DNA from: CAZNGF01 sp964572855
Lineage (GTDB): Bacteria > Bipolaricaulota > Bipolaricaulia > RBG-16-55-9 > JAJCYT01
DNA length: 64,000 nt
NCBI GenBank assembly: GCA_964572855.1
Contig: CAZNGF010000002.1
Span: forward strand, 1 to 64,000
Direction of reading: 5' to 3'
The notes under the pieces were generated by a model. The model had not been told where the DNA came from and searched no databases. It was given only the letters and a program-made list of their open reading frames with translations. Every line of letters starts with the position of its first letter. Position 1 is the first letter of the stretch. Both the position numbers and the translations under genes were made by a program. Positions 8,828-18,775 of the stretch are shown here, piece by piece.

Positions 8828-10216
8828 CTACACTTCCTTCACGGCCTTCACGAGCTGCGCCATCACGTCCTGGGCGCTGCCGAACAGCATCGAGGTGTTG
8901 TCCTCGAAGAAGAGCTCGTTCTCGATGCCGGCGAATCCCGGGTTCATGCTGCGCTTGTTCACGATGACCTGTTTGGCGTGGTCGGCGTTCAGGATCGGCA
9001 TCCCGTAGATCGGGCTGGACGTGTCGTGACGCGCGGCCGGGTTCACCACGTCGTTGGCCCCGACGATGAGCGCGACGTCGGCACGCGCGAAGTCGTCGTT
9101 GATCTGCTCCATCTCGTAGAGCCGGTCGTAGGGCACGTTGGCCTCGGCCAGCAGCACGTTCATGTGGCCCGGCATGCGGCCGGCCACCGGGTGCACGGCA
9201 AAGCGCACGTCCACGTTCTTCTTCTCCAGCTCGTCGGCCAATTGGCGCACGGCGTGCTGCGCCTGGGCCACGGCCATGCCGTAGCCGGGTACGATGACGA
9301 CCATCTTGGCATACGCCAGCAGGATGGCCGACTCGTCCACCTGGATGGGCTTGTAGGCCTTGCCCTCCTGGGAGCCGCCCGCGACCACCTTCGACCCGAA
9401 GCCGCTGAACAGCACGTTGGCCAGCGAGCGGTTCATGGCCCAACACATAATCTGCGTCAGGATGAGCCCCGAAGCGCCCACGAGCGCGCCGCTGATGATG
9501 AGCGCGTTGTTGTCCACCACGAAGCCGGCCATCGCGCCCGCGATCCCCGAGAGTGAGTTCAGCAGCGTGATCACCACGGGCATGTCCGCGCCGCCGATCG
9601 GAATGGCAAACAGCACCCCCAGCACCAGCGCCAGGCCGATCATGACGAGGTAGAGCCACGGGTTGCCGAAGCTGACCACCAAGTACACGCCGATGCCCAC
9701 CGCGCCCAGGAAGAACAACAGGTTCACGGCCTGCTGCATCGGGAACAAAATGGGCCGGCCCGAGATGACCTCCTGCAGCTTGCCGGCGGCGATCAGGCTT
9801 CCGGAGAGCGTGACCGTGCCAATGATCGTCGTGAGCATGATCGTGATCGACGTGTCGAGCGTGGGCGCGGCGCCGCCCGTGTAGCGGAAGAACTCGGCCA
9901 CCGCCACCAGCGCCGAGGCCGCGCCGCCGAAGCCGTTCAGCATACCGACGAGCTGCGGCATGGCGGTCATCTTAACCCAGCGCGCGGCCGCGATGCCGAC
10001 GAGCGCGCCGATGGCCAGGCCGACTCCGATCATGGCGTAGTCCACGATCTGCTGTAGCAGGAGCGTGGCCACGACCGCGATCAGCATGCCGAAGGCCGAG
10101 AGCATGTTGCCGCGCCGGGCGCGTTTGGGCGAGCTGAGCCACTGCAGCCCGACGATGAAGCACGCCGCCGCCGCCATGTAGGCGAGGGGGACGAAGATGT
10201 CGATGAATAAGCTCAT
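8828..10216 (-). CDS. pntB: NAD(P) transhydrogenase beta subunit
   Basis: 462 aa. N-terminal part (to about residue 260) holds eight to nine membrane helices forming half of the proton channel; the C-terminal dIII domain binds NADP(H) (VVIVPGYGMAVAQAQ Rossmann start, HPVAGRMPGHMNVLLAEA, VGANDVVNPAA). It drives hydride transfer between NADH and NADP+ using the proton gradient. ATG overlaps the stop of pntAB. Full family length. Confidence 0.97.
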   Translation of the reverse strand: MSLFIDIFVPLAYMAAAACFIVGLQWLSSPKRARRGNMLSAFGMLIAVVATLLLQQIVDYAMIGVGLAIGALVGIAAARWVKMTAMPQLVGMLNGFGGAASALVAVAEFFRYTGGAAPTLDTSITIMLTTIIGTVTLSGSLIAAGKLQEVISGRPILFPMQQAVNLLFFLGAVGIGVYLVVSFGNPWLYLVMIGLALVLGVLFAIPIGGADMPVVITLLNSLSGIAGAMAGFVVDNNALIISGALVGASGLILTQIMCWAMNRSLANVLFSGFGSKVVAGGSQEGKAYKPIQVDESAILLAYAKMVVIVPGYGMAVAQAQHAVRQLADELEKKNVDVRFAVHPVAGRMPGHMNVLLAEANVPYDRLYEMEQINDDFARADVALIVGANDVVNPAARHDTSSPIYGMPILNADHAKQVIVNKRSMNPGFAGIENELFFEDNTSMLFGSAQDVMAQLVKAVKEV

Positions 10217-10509
10217 TCTTCCTCCCCGGGCTTGCGCTTGAACATGTGCAGCATGCGGTCCGTGACCAGATAGCCCCCCACCACGTTGACCGTGGCCAGC
10301 ACGATGGCGATCATCCCCAGCACGGTCTGCAGCGGTCCTTCCATGCTGCCGCCCACCAGGATGGCGCCCACCACGGCGATGCCCGAGATCGCGTTGGAAC
10401 CGGACATCAGCGGCGTGTGCAGCAACTGGGGCACCTTGGTGATGACGGCGAAGCCCACAAAGGTGGCCAGCACGAAGATGTAGACGGCCGATAAAAGTCC
10501 TTCAGTCAT
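10213..10509 (-). CDS. pntAB: NAD(P) transhydrogenase membrane subunit alpha-2
   Basis: 98 aa with three predicted membrane helices and the typical segment HTPLMSGSNAISGIAVVGA. It is the separate dII part of the alpha chain in three-gene pnt operons. SD AGGAGG precedes the ATG at spacing 6. TGA overlaps the pntB start. Confidence 0.96.
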   Translation of the reverse strand: MTEGLLSAVYIFVLATFVGFAVITKVPQLLHTPLMSGSNAISGIAVVGAILVGGSMEGPLQTVLGMIAIVLATVNVVGGYLVTDRMLHMFKRKPGEEE

Positions 10510-10534
10510 TGTGCCTCCTTAGCCGTCCGAGGAT

Positions 10535-11641
10535 CTAGCCCTCGAAGACGGTTTTCCCCTCGTGGGTGACGCAACACCCCTTGACGATGTCGTCCTCGAA
10601 GTTGAGGTTGAATTCGCCGTCTTTGAGCATGAGGCCCAGCAGGTTGTAGACGTTGCGCGCGTACATCTGGCTGGCGTTGATGCTCATCGTGCTGGGCAGG
10701 TTGAGCGGACCGAGCACCTTGACCCCGCCCTCGTCGACCTCCTCGCCCGCCCGCGTGAGCTCGCAGTTGCCGCCCTGCTCCGCGGCCAGATCCACGATCA
10801 CGGAGCCCGGTTTCATCTGCCGGGCCATGTCGCCGGTCACGAGCACCGGCGCCTTCTTGCCCGGCACGAGCGCGGTCGTGATCACGATGTCCGACTGCGC
10901 CACGTACTTGGCGATCTGTTCGCGCTCCTGCTTTTGATGCTCCTCGCTGACCTCCTTGGCGTAGCCGCTCGCGTCCGCGGCTTCCTCCATCACGAGCCCG
11001 ACGAATTGTGCGCCCAGGCTCTCGACCTCCTCCTTGGCGGCCGGCCGGATGTCGAAGGCCGAAACCACCGCGCCCAGCCGGCGCGCCGTGGCGATCGCCT
11101 GCAAACCGGCCACGCCCGCGCCCAGGATGAACACCTTGGCCGGCGTGATCGTGCCCGCGGCCGTGGTCAGCATCGGGAACAACTTCGGCAGCGTGTTTGC
11201 CGCCAGCAGCACGGCCTTGTAGCCGGACACCGTGCTCTGCGAGGAGAGCGCGTCCATGGATTGGGCCCGCGTCGTGCGCGGGATCGCGTCCATGCTGAAC
11301 GTTGTGAGCTTGCGGGCGTTGAGCTGCTCGACCAACTCGGGATTCGAGCGATGGTACAGGTAGGAGATCAACACGGCCCCCTCGGGCAGCGTCCCGATTT
11401 CCTCGGCCGAGGGCGGGTTGACCTTCAAGACCACCCGGGCCCCCTTGAGCGCCGCGCCCGCGTCCGCCTCGACCTGGGCGCCGGCCTCCCGATAGGCGTC
11501 GTCGGGGTAGTAGGAGAGCGCACCGGCGCCCGCCTCCACGGCGACCTCGGCCCCGGCGTCCACGAGCTTCTTGGCCCGGTCGGGGTCGAGCGCCACGCGG
11601 CGCTCGTGCGCCGCTGTTTCTTTTGGAATGGCGATTCTCAC
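10535..11641 (-). CDS. pntAA: NAD(P) transhydrogenase alpha-1 (NAD-binding) subunit
   Basis: 368 aa soluble dI domain related to alanine dehydrogenase: MRIAIPKETAAHERRVALDP start, ILGAGVAGLQAIATARRLGA NAD-binding loop, SDIVITTALVPGKKAP. SD AAGGAG precedes the ATG at spacing about 5. First gene of pntAA-AB-B. No PntA/PntB fusion, the arrangement common in alphaproteobacteria and several deep lineages. Confidence 0.96.
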   Translation of the reverse strand: MRIAIPKETAAHERRVALDPDRAKKLVDAGAEVAVEAGAGALSYYPDDAYREAGAQVEADAGAALKGARVVLKVNPPSAEEIGTLPEGAVLISYLYHRSNPELVEQLNARKLTTFSMDAIPRTTRAQSMDALSSQSTVSGYKAVLLAANTLPKLFPMLTTAAGTITPAKVFILGAGVAGLQAIATARRLGAVVSAFDIRPAAKEEVESLGAQFVGLVMEEAADASGYAKEVSEEHQKQEREQIAKYVAQSDIVITTALVPGKKAPVLVTGDMARQMKPGSVIVDLAAEQGGNCELTRAGEEVDEGGVKVLGPLNLPSTMSINASQMYARNVYNLLGLMLKDGEFNLNFEDDIVKGCCVTHEGKTVFEG

Positions 11642-11693
11642 GAAACACTCCTTTTAGGGCATGAACGAAATCTGCGAACCTCCCTCAACCGCC

Positions 11694-11722
11694 TTTATAA
11701 TCGCGCGCAACCCGCGAAGCAA
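11694..11722 (-). promoter_or_regulatory. pnt operon promoter
   Basis: On the minus strand TTGCTT (11717-11722) and TATAAA (11694-11699) are spaced by 17 bases, 52 bases upstream of the pntAA start. Confidence 0.6.
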
Positions 11723-11840
11723 ACGGGGTTTTCACGCCCACGCGGGGCGGCCGCGCGACGAGACAAGCTAACGCCGCGCTTCCCACGCGCACCATGATCT
11801 AGCTCATGCGAACGGGTGATATCCATCAAGGGGTGCGTGA

Positions 11841-11879
11841 GGAAAAGCGACCGGGGGCTCGCGGCGAGCCCCCGGTCGC
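11841..11879 (-). terminator. strong intrinsic terminator after the BMP-family gene
   Basis: 14-bp perfect stem (11847-11860 with 11866-11879), 5-base loop, then TTTTCC on the minus strand. It ends the transcript of the substrate-binding protein gene and insulates pnt. Confidence 0.85.
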
Positions 11880-11904
11880 GGGTGGAAATCGGATTGGTTC
11901 GCGC

Positions 11905-13095
11905 TTAGCCGAAGAAGCCCGCGCCGCTGACCCCCTCGACGGGGTAGTCCATGCTGAGCAGGTCGGCGTCGGAGGGCGTCTCGCCCTCGGCCACCTTGAC
12001 CTCGCCGGTGCGCCCGTCCACCAGCGGACCGCCGAAGATGACGTCGTTGCCGCTGACCGAGCTGGCCTCGATGGCGGCCTGCGCCTGCTCGAGCGCGTCC
12101 AGGATCTGCTGCACCTTGGCGGGGCCGTCCAGGCTTGCGATCAGCTCCTCGTTGATGAGGCCGCTCTCGCCGCCGCCCTCCTCGTTGGAGATCCCGACCA
12201 TGGGCGCCACGAAGCCCTCCTCGTTTTTGAGCCCGCCCCAGACCTCGCGCGTGTTCCACTCGCCGTCGCGCACGAGTTCGAGCGTGCGCAGGTAGTAGGG
12301 GCCCCAGTTCCAGAACACGCCCGTGATGTGCGACTCGGGCGCGAAGCGCGACATGTCGGACTGGTAGCTCACCGAGAACACGCCGCGGTCCTGCGCCGCC
12401 TGCGGCACGGACGGGGTGTCCTCGTGCATCGTGACCACGTCGGCGCCCTGGTCGATCAGGGCGAAGGCCAGCTCGCGCGCGCCCGGCGGGTCGAAGAACG
12501 AGCCGAGCCCGACCATGCGCATCGTGACCTCGGGGTTGACCGAGCGCGCGCCCAGGTAGAAGGCGTTGGCGATGCGGATCACCTCGGGGATCGCAACGGC
12601 GCCCACGTATCCCAGCACGTTGGTGCGGGTCATGAGGCCGGCCACGATGCCCGAGAGGTAGCGCGCCTGGTACATGCGCCCGAAGTAGTTGCCCATGTTC
12701 TCGGCCGTCTTGAAGCCAGAGCAGTGCTCGAACAGCAGGTCGGGGAACTCGTTGGCCACGGCCAGCGTGCCGTCCATGAAGCCGAAGCTGGTCGCAAACG
12801 TAATGTCAAAGCCCTGGGATGCGAAGTTGCGCACGACGCGCTCGGCGTCGGCGTCGGAGATGTTTTCGGCCACCGCGGTGACTAGGTTGGCGTCGGTCAG
12901 GTTCGACGCCGCGAACTGGCGCCCCTCGTCGTGCCGGAAGGACCAGCCGGCGTCGCCGGGCGAGGTCAGGTAAACGAAGCCGGCCCGGATCGAAGGTTGA
13001 GCCCACGCGTTGAAGCCCGTCGGCCACGCGCTGAGCGCGAGCGCGCCCCCAGCCGTCGCCTTCAGGAACATTCTGCGAGAAACGGATTGCTGCAT
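11905..13095 (-). CDS. BMP-family ABC substrate-binding protein (nucleoside type)
   Basis: 396 aa from an ATG at 13093-13095 with GGGAGG at spacing 8. The N-terminus has a Tat-like signal, SRRMFLKATAGG, with a hydrophobic stretch to about residue 30. The remainder matches the PnrA/Med/BmpA fold: PGDAGWSFRHDEGR, NFASQGFDITFATSFG, GYVGAVAIPEV, GADVVTMHEDTPS. Relatives bind purine nucleosides or similar ligands. It is transcribed away from the ATPase-permease genes of the same system from a divergent promoter region. Ligand unproven. Confidence 0.9.
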   Translation of the reverse strand: MQQSVSRRMFLKATAGGALALSAWPTGFNAWAQPSIRAGFVYLTSPGDAGWSFRHDEGRQFAASNLTDANLVTAVAENISDADAERVVRNFASQGFDITFATSFGFMDGTLAVANEFPDLLFEHCSGFKTAENMGNYFGRMYQARYLSGIVAGLMTRTNVLGYVGAVAIPEVIRIANAFYLGARSVNPEVTMRMVGLGSFFDPPGARELAFALIDQGADVVTMHEDTPSVPQAAQDRGVFSVSYQSDMSRFAPESHITGVFWNWGPYYLRTLELVRDGEWNTREVWGGLKNEEGFVAPMVGISNEEGGGESGLINEELIASLDGPAKVQQILDALEQAQAAIEASSVSGNDVIFGGPLVDGRTGEVKVAEGETPSDADLLSMDYPVEGVSGAGFFG

Positions 13096-13127
13096 GTTAA
13101 GAACCTCCCTAGTGTTTTGTTGTCTTG

Positions 13128-13157
13128 AGTATAGCACAGCTCCCCCCGCGCTGTGAA
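13128..13157 (-). promoter_or_regulatory. promoter of the BMP-family gene
   Basis: TTCACA (13152-13157) and TATACT (13128-13133) on the minus strand with an 18-base spacer, 33 bases upstream of the start codon. It nearly abuts the divergent plus-strand promoter at 13166. Confidence 0.65.
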
Positions 13158-13165
13158 ACGGCCAG

Positions 13166-13195
13166 TTGACGACCGCGCCCGCTTTGGGCTAGAGT
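13166..13195 (+). promoter_or_regulatory. promoter of the ABC ATPase-permease operon, with possible operator downstream
   Basis: TTGACG at 13166-13171 and TAGAGT at 13190-13195, spacer 18. The 125-base leader contains GGGTC...GACCC flanking GTGTACAC (13281-13299), an inverted repeat that could be an operator. Confidence 0.5.
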
Positions 13196-13320
13196 GGCCT
13201 CTCGGAGGGCATCATGGCACAGCGGGATCTGAGCATGCCGGTACACGGAAACGCCGGAAGGGTAGGGTTTATCGACCTGTGGGTCGTGTACACAGACCCG
13301 CGCGCCGAGGGGGTGTCGCG

Positions 13321-14853
13321 ATGAGCCGGAACGAACCGTTGCTCGAGCTGCGCGGCATCACCAAGCGCTTCCCCGGCGTGCTGGCCAACGACCGCGTGGA
13401 CCTGACCGTCGAGCGGGGCGAGGTCCACGGCCTGCTCGGCGAGAACGGTGCCGGCAAGACCACGCTCATGAAGGTGCTCTACGGCCTCTACCAGCCGAAC
13501 GAGGGGGAGATCCGCTACAAGGGCCGGCCCATCGAGCTGCGCTCCCCCAAGGACGCGCTCAGGCTCGGCATCGGCATGGTGCACCAGCACTTCAAGCTCG
13601 TCCCGACGCTGAGCGTGGCCGAAAACGTGATTCTGGGCGCAAAGGCCGGGCGGGCGCCCTGGCTGCGCCTGGGGCAGGCGTCCCGCGCCCTCCGCGAACT
13701 GGGGGAGACCTACGGCCTCCACGTCGACCCGGGGGCGCCGGTGTGGACGCTCTCCACGGGCGAACAACAGCGCGTCGAGATCTTGAAGGCGCTCTACCGC
13801 GAGGCCGATCTGCTCATCCTGGACGAGCCCACCGCCGTGCTCACGCCGCAGGAGTCCGAAGCCCTGTTCAACACGTTGGAAAAGCTGGTCGAAAGCGGCC
13901 TGACCATCGTGTTTATCACGCACAAGCTCAAGGAGATCATGGCCGCCACCGATCGCGTCACGGTGCTGCGCCGCGGCAAGGTCGCGGCCACGCGCCGCAC
14001 GGACCAGACCGACCGCGCCGAACTGGCCCGCCTCATGGTGGGACGCGAGGTCGTGTTCCAGATCGAGAAGCAGCCCGCGGAGCCCGGTGAGACGGCGCTC
14101 GAGGTTGAGGACCTGGTCGCGCTCAACGAAAAGGACCTCGTCGCGGTCAACGGCGTCTCGTTTCGGATCAGGGCCGGCGAGATCTTCGGGATCGCCGGCG
14201 TGTCGGGCAACGGCCAGCGGGAGTTGGCCGAGGTGCTTACGGGGTTGCGCCGGCCCGAGCGGGGTGACGTCCGTTTGAACGGCGAGTCGTTGCGCCGAAC
14301 CTCGGTGCGCCAGCTGATCGAAAGGGGCGTCGCCCACATCCCCGAGGACCGCATGAAACGCGGCCTCGCGCTCCCCTTGACGATCGCCGAGAACGTCGTG
14401 CTCCACAGCTATCGGGAGCCGCCCTTTTCGCAAGGGATTTTGCTCAACTACGGGGCCATTCGCGCGCACGCCGAGACGCTCTCCGAGGCCTTCGACGTGC
14501 GCACGCCCAGCGTGGACGTGCCCGCGCGCCAGCTCTCGGGCGGCAACGCGCAGAAAGTCATCCTGGCGCGGGAGCTGCACGGGCAACCGCGCTTCCTGGT
14601 GGCCAACCAGCCCACGCGCGGGCTCGACGTGGGCTCGTGCGAGTACGTGCGCAACAAGCTCGTCGAGGCGCGCGATCAGGGCACGGCCGTGCTGTTGATT
14701 TCGGAAGACTTGGACGAGGTGATGGACGTGGCGGACCGGATCGCAGTGATCTACGAGGGCCGCCTCACGGAGGCACCCGAGGGGGCCGGCATCGAAACCC
14801 TCGGCCTCATGATGGCAGGGGAGCAGCTGAATGAACCAACCCACACGCACTGA
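13321..14853 (+). CDS. nucleoside-type ABC transporter ATPase (two nucleotide-binding domains)
   Basis: 510 aa starting at ATG 13321 after a GGGGGTG SD. Two tandem cassettes: the first has Walker [10 protein letters not shown], signature [10 protein letters not shown] and [13 protein letters not shown]; the second has the degenerate loop [14 protein letters not shown] and LSGGNAQKV. This sugar/nucleoside-type layout matches YufO/NupA-like ATPases paired with BMP proteins. The 3' end overlaps the first permease by 23 bases. Confidence 0.94.
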   Translation: MSRNEPLLELRGITKRFPGVLANDRVDLTVERGEVHGLLGENGAGKTTLMKVLYGLYQPNEGEIRYKGRPIELRSPKDALRLGIGMVHQHFKLVPTLSVAENVILGAKAGRAPWLRLGQASRALRELGETYGLHVDPGAPVWTLSTGEQQRVEILKALYREADLLILDEPTAVLTPQESEALFNTLEKLVESGLTIVFITHKLKEIMAATDRVTVLRRGKVAATRRTDQTDRAELARLMVGREVVFQIEKQPAEPGETALEVEDLVALNEKDLVAVNGVSFRIRAGEIFGIAGVSGNGQRELAEVLTGLRRPERGDVRLNGESLRRTSVRQLIERGVAHIPEDRMKRGLALPLTIAENVVLHSYREPPFSQGILLNYGAIRAHAETLSEAFDVRTPSVDVPARQLSGGNAQKVILARELHGQPRFLVANQPTRGLDVGSCEYVRNKLVEARDQGTAVLLISEDLDEVMDVADRIAVIYEGRLTEAPEGAGIETLGLMMAGEQLNEPTHTH

Positions 14854-16006
14854 CGCCCTGGCCCAGAAGCCCGGCCGGCAATGGCACGACCTGTTTCGCT
14901 TCCAGGCCGAGCGGCGCGCGTCGGTGTCGCACCGGGCGCAGATCCTGACCCCGGTGGGGTCGGTCGCCTTCGCGCTGGTCGTGGGGGCGATTCCTCTCTT
15001 GTTCCTGGGCGTCAACCCGCTGGACGCCTACGGCAAGCTGCTCCAGGGGGCTTTCGGCAGCCTCAACGGCTTCGCCGAAGTCTGGGTCAAGGCCACGCCG
15101 CTGCTGTTCACGGGGCTGGCCGTGGCCATCCCGCTGCGCGCCGGGCTCTGGAACATCGGCGCCGAAGGCCAGCTGCACGCCGGCGCCATCGCGGCCACGG
15201 GCATTGCGCTCATGTTCCTCGGAACCGGGGAGACGTGGTCGCCCTGGCTCGTGCTCCCGCTCATGGTGCTGGCCGCGGGCGCGCTGGCCGGGATGTACGC
15301 CTTCGTGCCCGCCTGGCTCAAGGCGCACCTGGGCACCAACGAGATCATCACAACGCTCATGCTCAACTACGTGGCCCTGGAGGCCGCGCAGTACCTCATC
15401 TACGGCCCCTGGCGCGATCCCACCGGCTTCCGGTACACCGAACAGTTCGCCGAATATGCCTGGCTGCCGCGCTTCTTCGGGACGCGGCTGCACCTGGGTC
15501 TCCTGATCGCGCTGGCGGCCGCGTTGCTGATCTACTGGGTGTTCAAGCGCACGCGCTTGGGCTTTGAGACCAAGGTCGTGGGCGCCAACCCGCAGGCGGC
15601 CGAGGTGGGCGGGATGAGCCACGTCAAGATCACGCTCTGGACCCTGACGCTGGGCGGCGCCATGGCCGGGCTGGCCGGCATGGGCGAGGTGAGCGCGCTT
15701 CAGCACCGACTGCTGGAGGAGATCTCGCCGCCCATCAACCCGTACGGCTATACGGGAATCGCCGTGGCCCTGCTGGCCAAGCGCCACCCGATCGGCCTCA
15801 TCCCGGCGGCGTTCGTCTTCGGCGTGCTGTTCGTGGGCGGGGAGCTCATCAAGCAGACGCTGTTCGACTCGATGTTCGCGTTTAACCTGGTCCAGGTACC
15901 GGCTTCGATCGTGCAGATCCTGCAGGTCCTGATCATCATCTCGATCATCGGTGGGGATTTCCTGGCCCGCTACGCCGTGCGCTGGAGGTGGTTGCGTCGT
16001 GGATGA
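14831..16006 (+). CDS. nucleoside-type ABC permease 1
   Basis: 391 aa, about eight to ten membrane helices, with [18 protein letters not shown] motif ([14 protein letters not shown]), [15 protein letters not shown] and [13 protein letters not shown], diagnostic for YufP-type permeases. Encoded in overlap with the ATPase; partners with permease 2 to form the channel. Confidence 0.93.
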   Translation: MNQPTRTDALAQKPGRQWHDLFRFQAERRASVSHRAQILTPVGSVAFALVVGAIPLLFLGVNPLDAYGKLLQGAFGSLNGFAEVWVKATPLLFTGLAVAIPLRAGLWNIGAEGQLHAGAIAATGIALMFLGTGETWSPWLVLPLMVLAAGALAGMYAFVPAWLKAHLGTNEIITTLMLNYVALEAAQYLIYGPWRDPTGFRYTEQFAEYAWLPRFFGTRLHLGLLIALAAALLIYWVFKRTRLGFETKVVGANPQAAEVGGMSHVKITLWTLTLGGAMAGLAGMGEVSALQHRLLEEISPPINPYGYTGIAVALLAKRHPIGLIPAAFVFGVLFVGGELIKQTLFDSMFAFNLVQVPASIVQILQVLIIISIIGGDFLARYAVRWRWLRRG

Positions 16007-16979
16007 CGTGTTGACGCTGGGGTTCTGGGCTTCGGTGCTGGCCGGCGCGATCCGGTTGGGCACCCCGCTGCTGTTCCCGACGCTGGGCGAGATCATCTGC
16101 GAGCGCGCCGGCGTGCTCAACCTGGGGCAGGAGGGCATCCTGCTGGTGGGCTCGCTGGGCGGCTACATGGGCGCGTACTACGCCGGCGGGGACGCCTGGA
16201 TCGGCCTGGGATTCGGCGTGCTGGCCGGCGGGCTCTTCAGCCTGATCCACGCCTTCCTCACCATCAATCTCAAGGCCGACCAGGTCATCAGCGGCGTCAT
16301 GCTCGTGCTGCTGGGCATGGGCCTGACCGACTTCGTCGGGGTGGCCGGCAAAATGGCCGGTCAAGTGGTGGCTTGGCGCAACAACTGGGCCTTTCAGCGG
16401 CTCGACCTCACGCCCTGGGAGAACCACCCCAACGAGCTGCTGCGCTTCCTGGACAAGGTCGTGTTCGACCACGACCTGTTCGTCTACCTGGCCGTGCTGC
16501 TCGTCCCGCTCATCTGGTTCTTCCTGTTCAAGACGCACCTGGGCGTAGCCATCACCGCGGCCGGGGAGAGCCCGGAGTCCGCCGACACCCTCGGGATCCC
16601 CGTGAACCGCGTGCGCTACCTGTGCGTGTTTTTGGGCGGGCTGCTGGCCGGTGCGGGCGGCGCCTACATCTCGCTGGTCATGCTCAAGAGCTGGACCACG
16701 ATGATGACGGCGGGGCGCGGCTGGATCGCGGTCGCGTTGGTGATCTTCGCCTTCTGGAAGCCGCAGCGGGCCATTTGGGGGGCGTACCTGTTCGGCGGGA
16801 TCGAGTCGCTGCAGGGGCAGCTCCAGGCCGCCAACGTGCCGATCCCGGTGGATTTGATCTCGATGCTGCCTTACCTGGCCACCATCGTCGTGCTCGTGGT
16901 CATCGGCCGCAGCCGCGCCCTGAAGCGCACCGGGGCGCCGTCTGCGCTCGGGTTGCCCTACGAACGCGGCGCCGGCTAG
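15999..16979 (+). CDS. nucleoside-type ABC permease 2
   Basis: 326 aa from a GTG at 15999 chosen because GGAGGTGG lies 8 bases before it and it overlaps the permease 1 stop. Hydrophobic throughout, with LFPTLGEIICERAGVLNLGQEG and the GRGWIAVALVIFAFWKP motif of YufQ-type permeases. Last gene of the importer operon. Confidence 0.93.
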   Translation: MDDVLTLGFWASVLAGAIRLGTPLLFPTLGEIICERAGVLNLGQEGILLVGSLGGYMGAYYAGGDAWIGLGFGVLAGGLFSLIHAFLTINLKADQVISGVMLVLLGMGLTDFVGVAGKMAGQVVAWRNNWAFQRLDLTPWENHPNELLRFLDKVVFDHDLFVYLAVLLVPLIWFFLFKTHLGVAITAAGESPESADTLGIPVNRVRYLCVFLGGLLAGAGGAYISLVMLKSWTTMMTAGRGWIAVALVIFAFWKPQRAIWGAYLFGGIESLQGQLQAANVPIPVDLISMLPYLATIVVLVVIGRSRALKRTGAPSALGLPYERGAG

Positions 16980-17015
16980 CCGCCCTGTACCGCCGTACTC
17001 CGATGATCCGTGAGG

Positions 17016-17044
17016 TTGTCCGCGCTTCCGAGCAAGACCATAAT
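17016..17044 (+). promoter_or_regulatory. fhs promoter
   Basis: TTGTCC at 17016-17021 and CATAAT at 17039-17044, 17-base spacer, 41 bases before the fhs start. Confidence 0.55.
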
Positions 17045-17085
17045 GCCGGGGTTAAGAATCCATTTCGCCTTTCGAAAGGGTGTGC

Positions 17086-18768
17086 ATGAAAACCGACATC
17101 GAAATCGCACAGGCAGCGCGACTGAAACCCATTTGGGAGATCGCCGAGTCCGCGGGGATCGAACGCACGGAGTTGCAGCTCTACGGGGACGACAAGGCCA
17201 AGGTGAGCCTGAGCGCGCTCAAGCGGCTTGAAGGCGCGCCGGACGGGAAACTGGTCATGGTCACGGCCATCACGCCCACCCCGATGGGCGAGGGCAAGAC
17301 CGTCACGACCGTCGGGCTGGGGCAAGCCATGAACCATATCGGCAAGAAGACGTTCACGGCGGTGCGCCAGCCCTCGCTGGGTCCCGTCTTCGGCATCAAG
17401 GGCGGCGCCGCCGGCGGCGGCCACGCCCAGGTCGTGCCCATGGAGGACATCAACATCCACTTCACGGGCGACATGCACGCGATCTCGGCGGCGCACATGC
17501 TGCTGAGCGCGCTGCTCGACGCCCACATCTTCCACGGCAACGACAGAAACATCGACGTCAACAACGTCGTCTGGAAGCGCGCCGTCGACATGAACGACCG
17601 CGCGCTGCGCAACATCGTGGTGGGCTTGGGCGGCCGGGTCAACGGCGTGCCGCGCGAGGACGGCTTCATCATCACGGTGGCCTCCGAGATCATGGCCATC
17701 CTCTGTCTGGCGCGCGACTTCAGCGACCTCAAGGAACGCCTGGGCCGCATCATCGTGGCCTACGACCGCAAGGGCGAACCCGTCACGGCCAGGGAACTGG
17801 GCGCGCAAGGGTCCATGGCCCTGCTGCTCAAGGACGCGGTCAAGCCCAACCTGGTCCAGACGCTGGAACACACGCCCGCCTTCGTGCACGGCGGCCCGTT
17901 CGCCAACATCGCGCACGGGCACAACACGCTCATCGCCGACCGCATCGCGCTCAAGCTGGCCGACTACGTCGTGACCGAAACCGGCTTCGGCGCCGACCTC
18001 GGCGGCGAGAAGTTCTTCAACCTGGTCGCGCGGCTGGGGGATTTGAAGCCCGATGCGACGGTTGTGGTCGCCACCGTGCGCGCGCTCAAGATGCACGGGC
18101 TCGACATGTGGCCCGTCAAGATGGACGAGCTCAAGGCCGAGAACGTGGACGCGGTCGAGCAGGGCTTTGCCAACCTGGACAAGCACCTGGAGAACGTGGC
18201 CAAGTTCGGCGTGCCGGCCGTGGTGGCCATCAACCGGCGGCCCGAGGACACCGACGCCGAGATCGCGGCGATCAAGCGGCACTGCGAGCAGTTGGGCGTG
18301 CGCGCGGCCGAGTCCAACGTCTGGGCCGAGGGCGGCCCCGGCGGCGCCGAGCTGGCCGAGGCCGTGGTGCAAACGATCGAGGAGAAACCCGCCAGCTACG
18401 CACCCCTCTACGACGTGAACGACAGCATCCGGGACAAGATCAGCACCATCGCCAAGGAGGTCTACGGCGCCGGCGAGGTCGAGTTCAGCGGCAAGGCCAA
18501 GCGCAGCATCAGCCAGATCGAGAAGGTCGGACTCGACAAGATGCCCATCTGCATGTCCAAGACGTTCCATTCCATCACGGACCAATCCGCGCTCAAGGGC
18601 GCGCCCAGGGGTTGGACGCTCACGGTCACCGACGCCTACGTCTCGGCCGGGGCGGGCTTCATCGTGGCGCTGGCAGGCGACATTCTGACCATGCCGGGTC
18701 TGGCCAAGCACCCGTCGGCGATGGACATCGACATCGACGAGAGCGGCAAAATCACGGGTTTGTTCTAA
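17086..18768 (+). CDS. fhs: formate-tetrahydrofolate ligase
   Basis: 560 aa; ATG at 17086 with GAAAGGG at spacing 5. P-loop TPTPMGEGKTVTT near residues 63-75, then GQAMNHIGKKTF, VRQPSLGPVFGIKGGAAGGG and TETGFGADLGGEKF. It activates formate with ATP to 10-formyl-THF, used in purine synthesis, formylmethionine formation (fmt lies nearby) and the methyl branch of the Wood-Ljungdahl pathway. Full length and well conserved; acetogenesis itself is not shown by this window. Confidence 0.97.
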   Translation: MKTDIEIAQAARLKPIWEIAESAGIERTELQLYGDDKAKVSLSALKRLEGAPDGKLVMVTAITPTPMGEGKTVTTVGLGQAMNHIGKKTFTAVRQPSLGPVFGIKGGAAGGGHAQVVPMEDINIHFTGDMHAISAAHMLLSALLDAHIFHGNDRNIDVNNVVWKRAVDMNDRALRNIVVGLGGRVNGVPREDGFIITVASEIMAILCLARDFSDLKERLGRIIVAYDRKGEPVTARELGAQGSMALLLKDAVKPNLVQTLEHTPAFVHGGPFANIAHGHNTLIADRIALKLADYVVTETGFGADLGGEKFFNLVARLGDLKPDATVVVATVRALKMHGLDMWPVKMDELKAENVDAVEQGFANLDKHLENVAKFGVPAVVAINRRPEDTDAEIAAIKRHCEQLGVRAAESNVWAEGGPGGAELAEAVVQTIEEKPASYAPLYDVNDSIRDKISTIAKEVYGAGEVEFSGKAKRSISQIEKVGLDKMPICMSKTFHSITDQSALKGAPRGWTLTVTDAYVSAGAGFIVALAGDILTMPGLAKHPSAMDIDIDESGKITGLF

Positions 18769-18775
18769 ACGGCCT

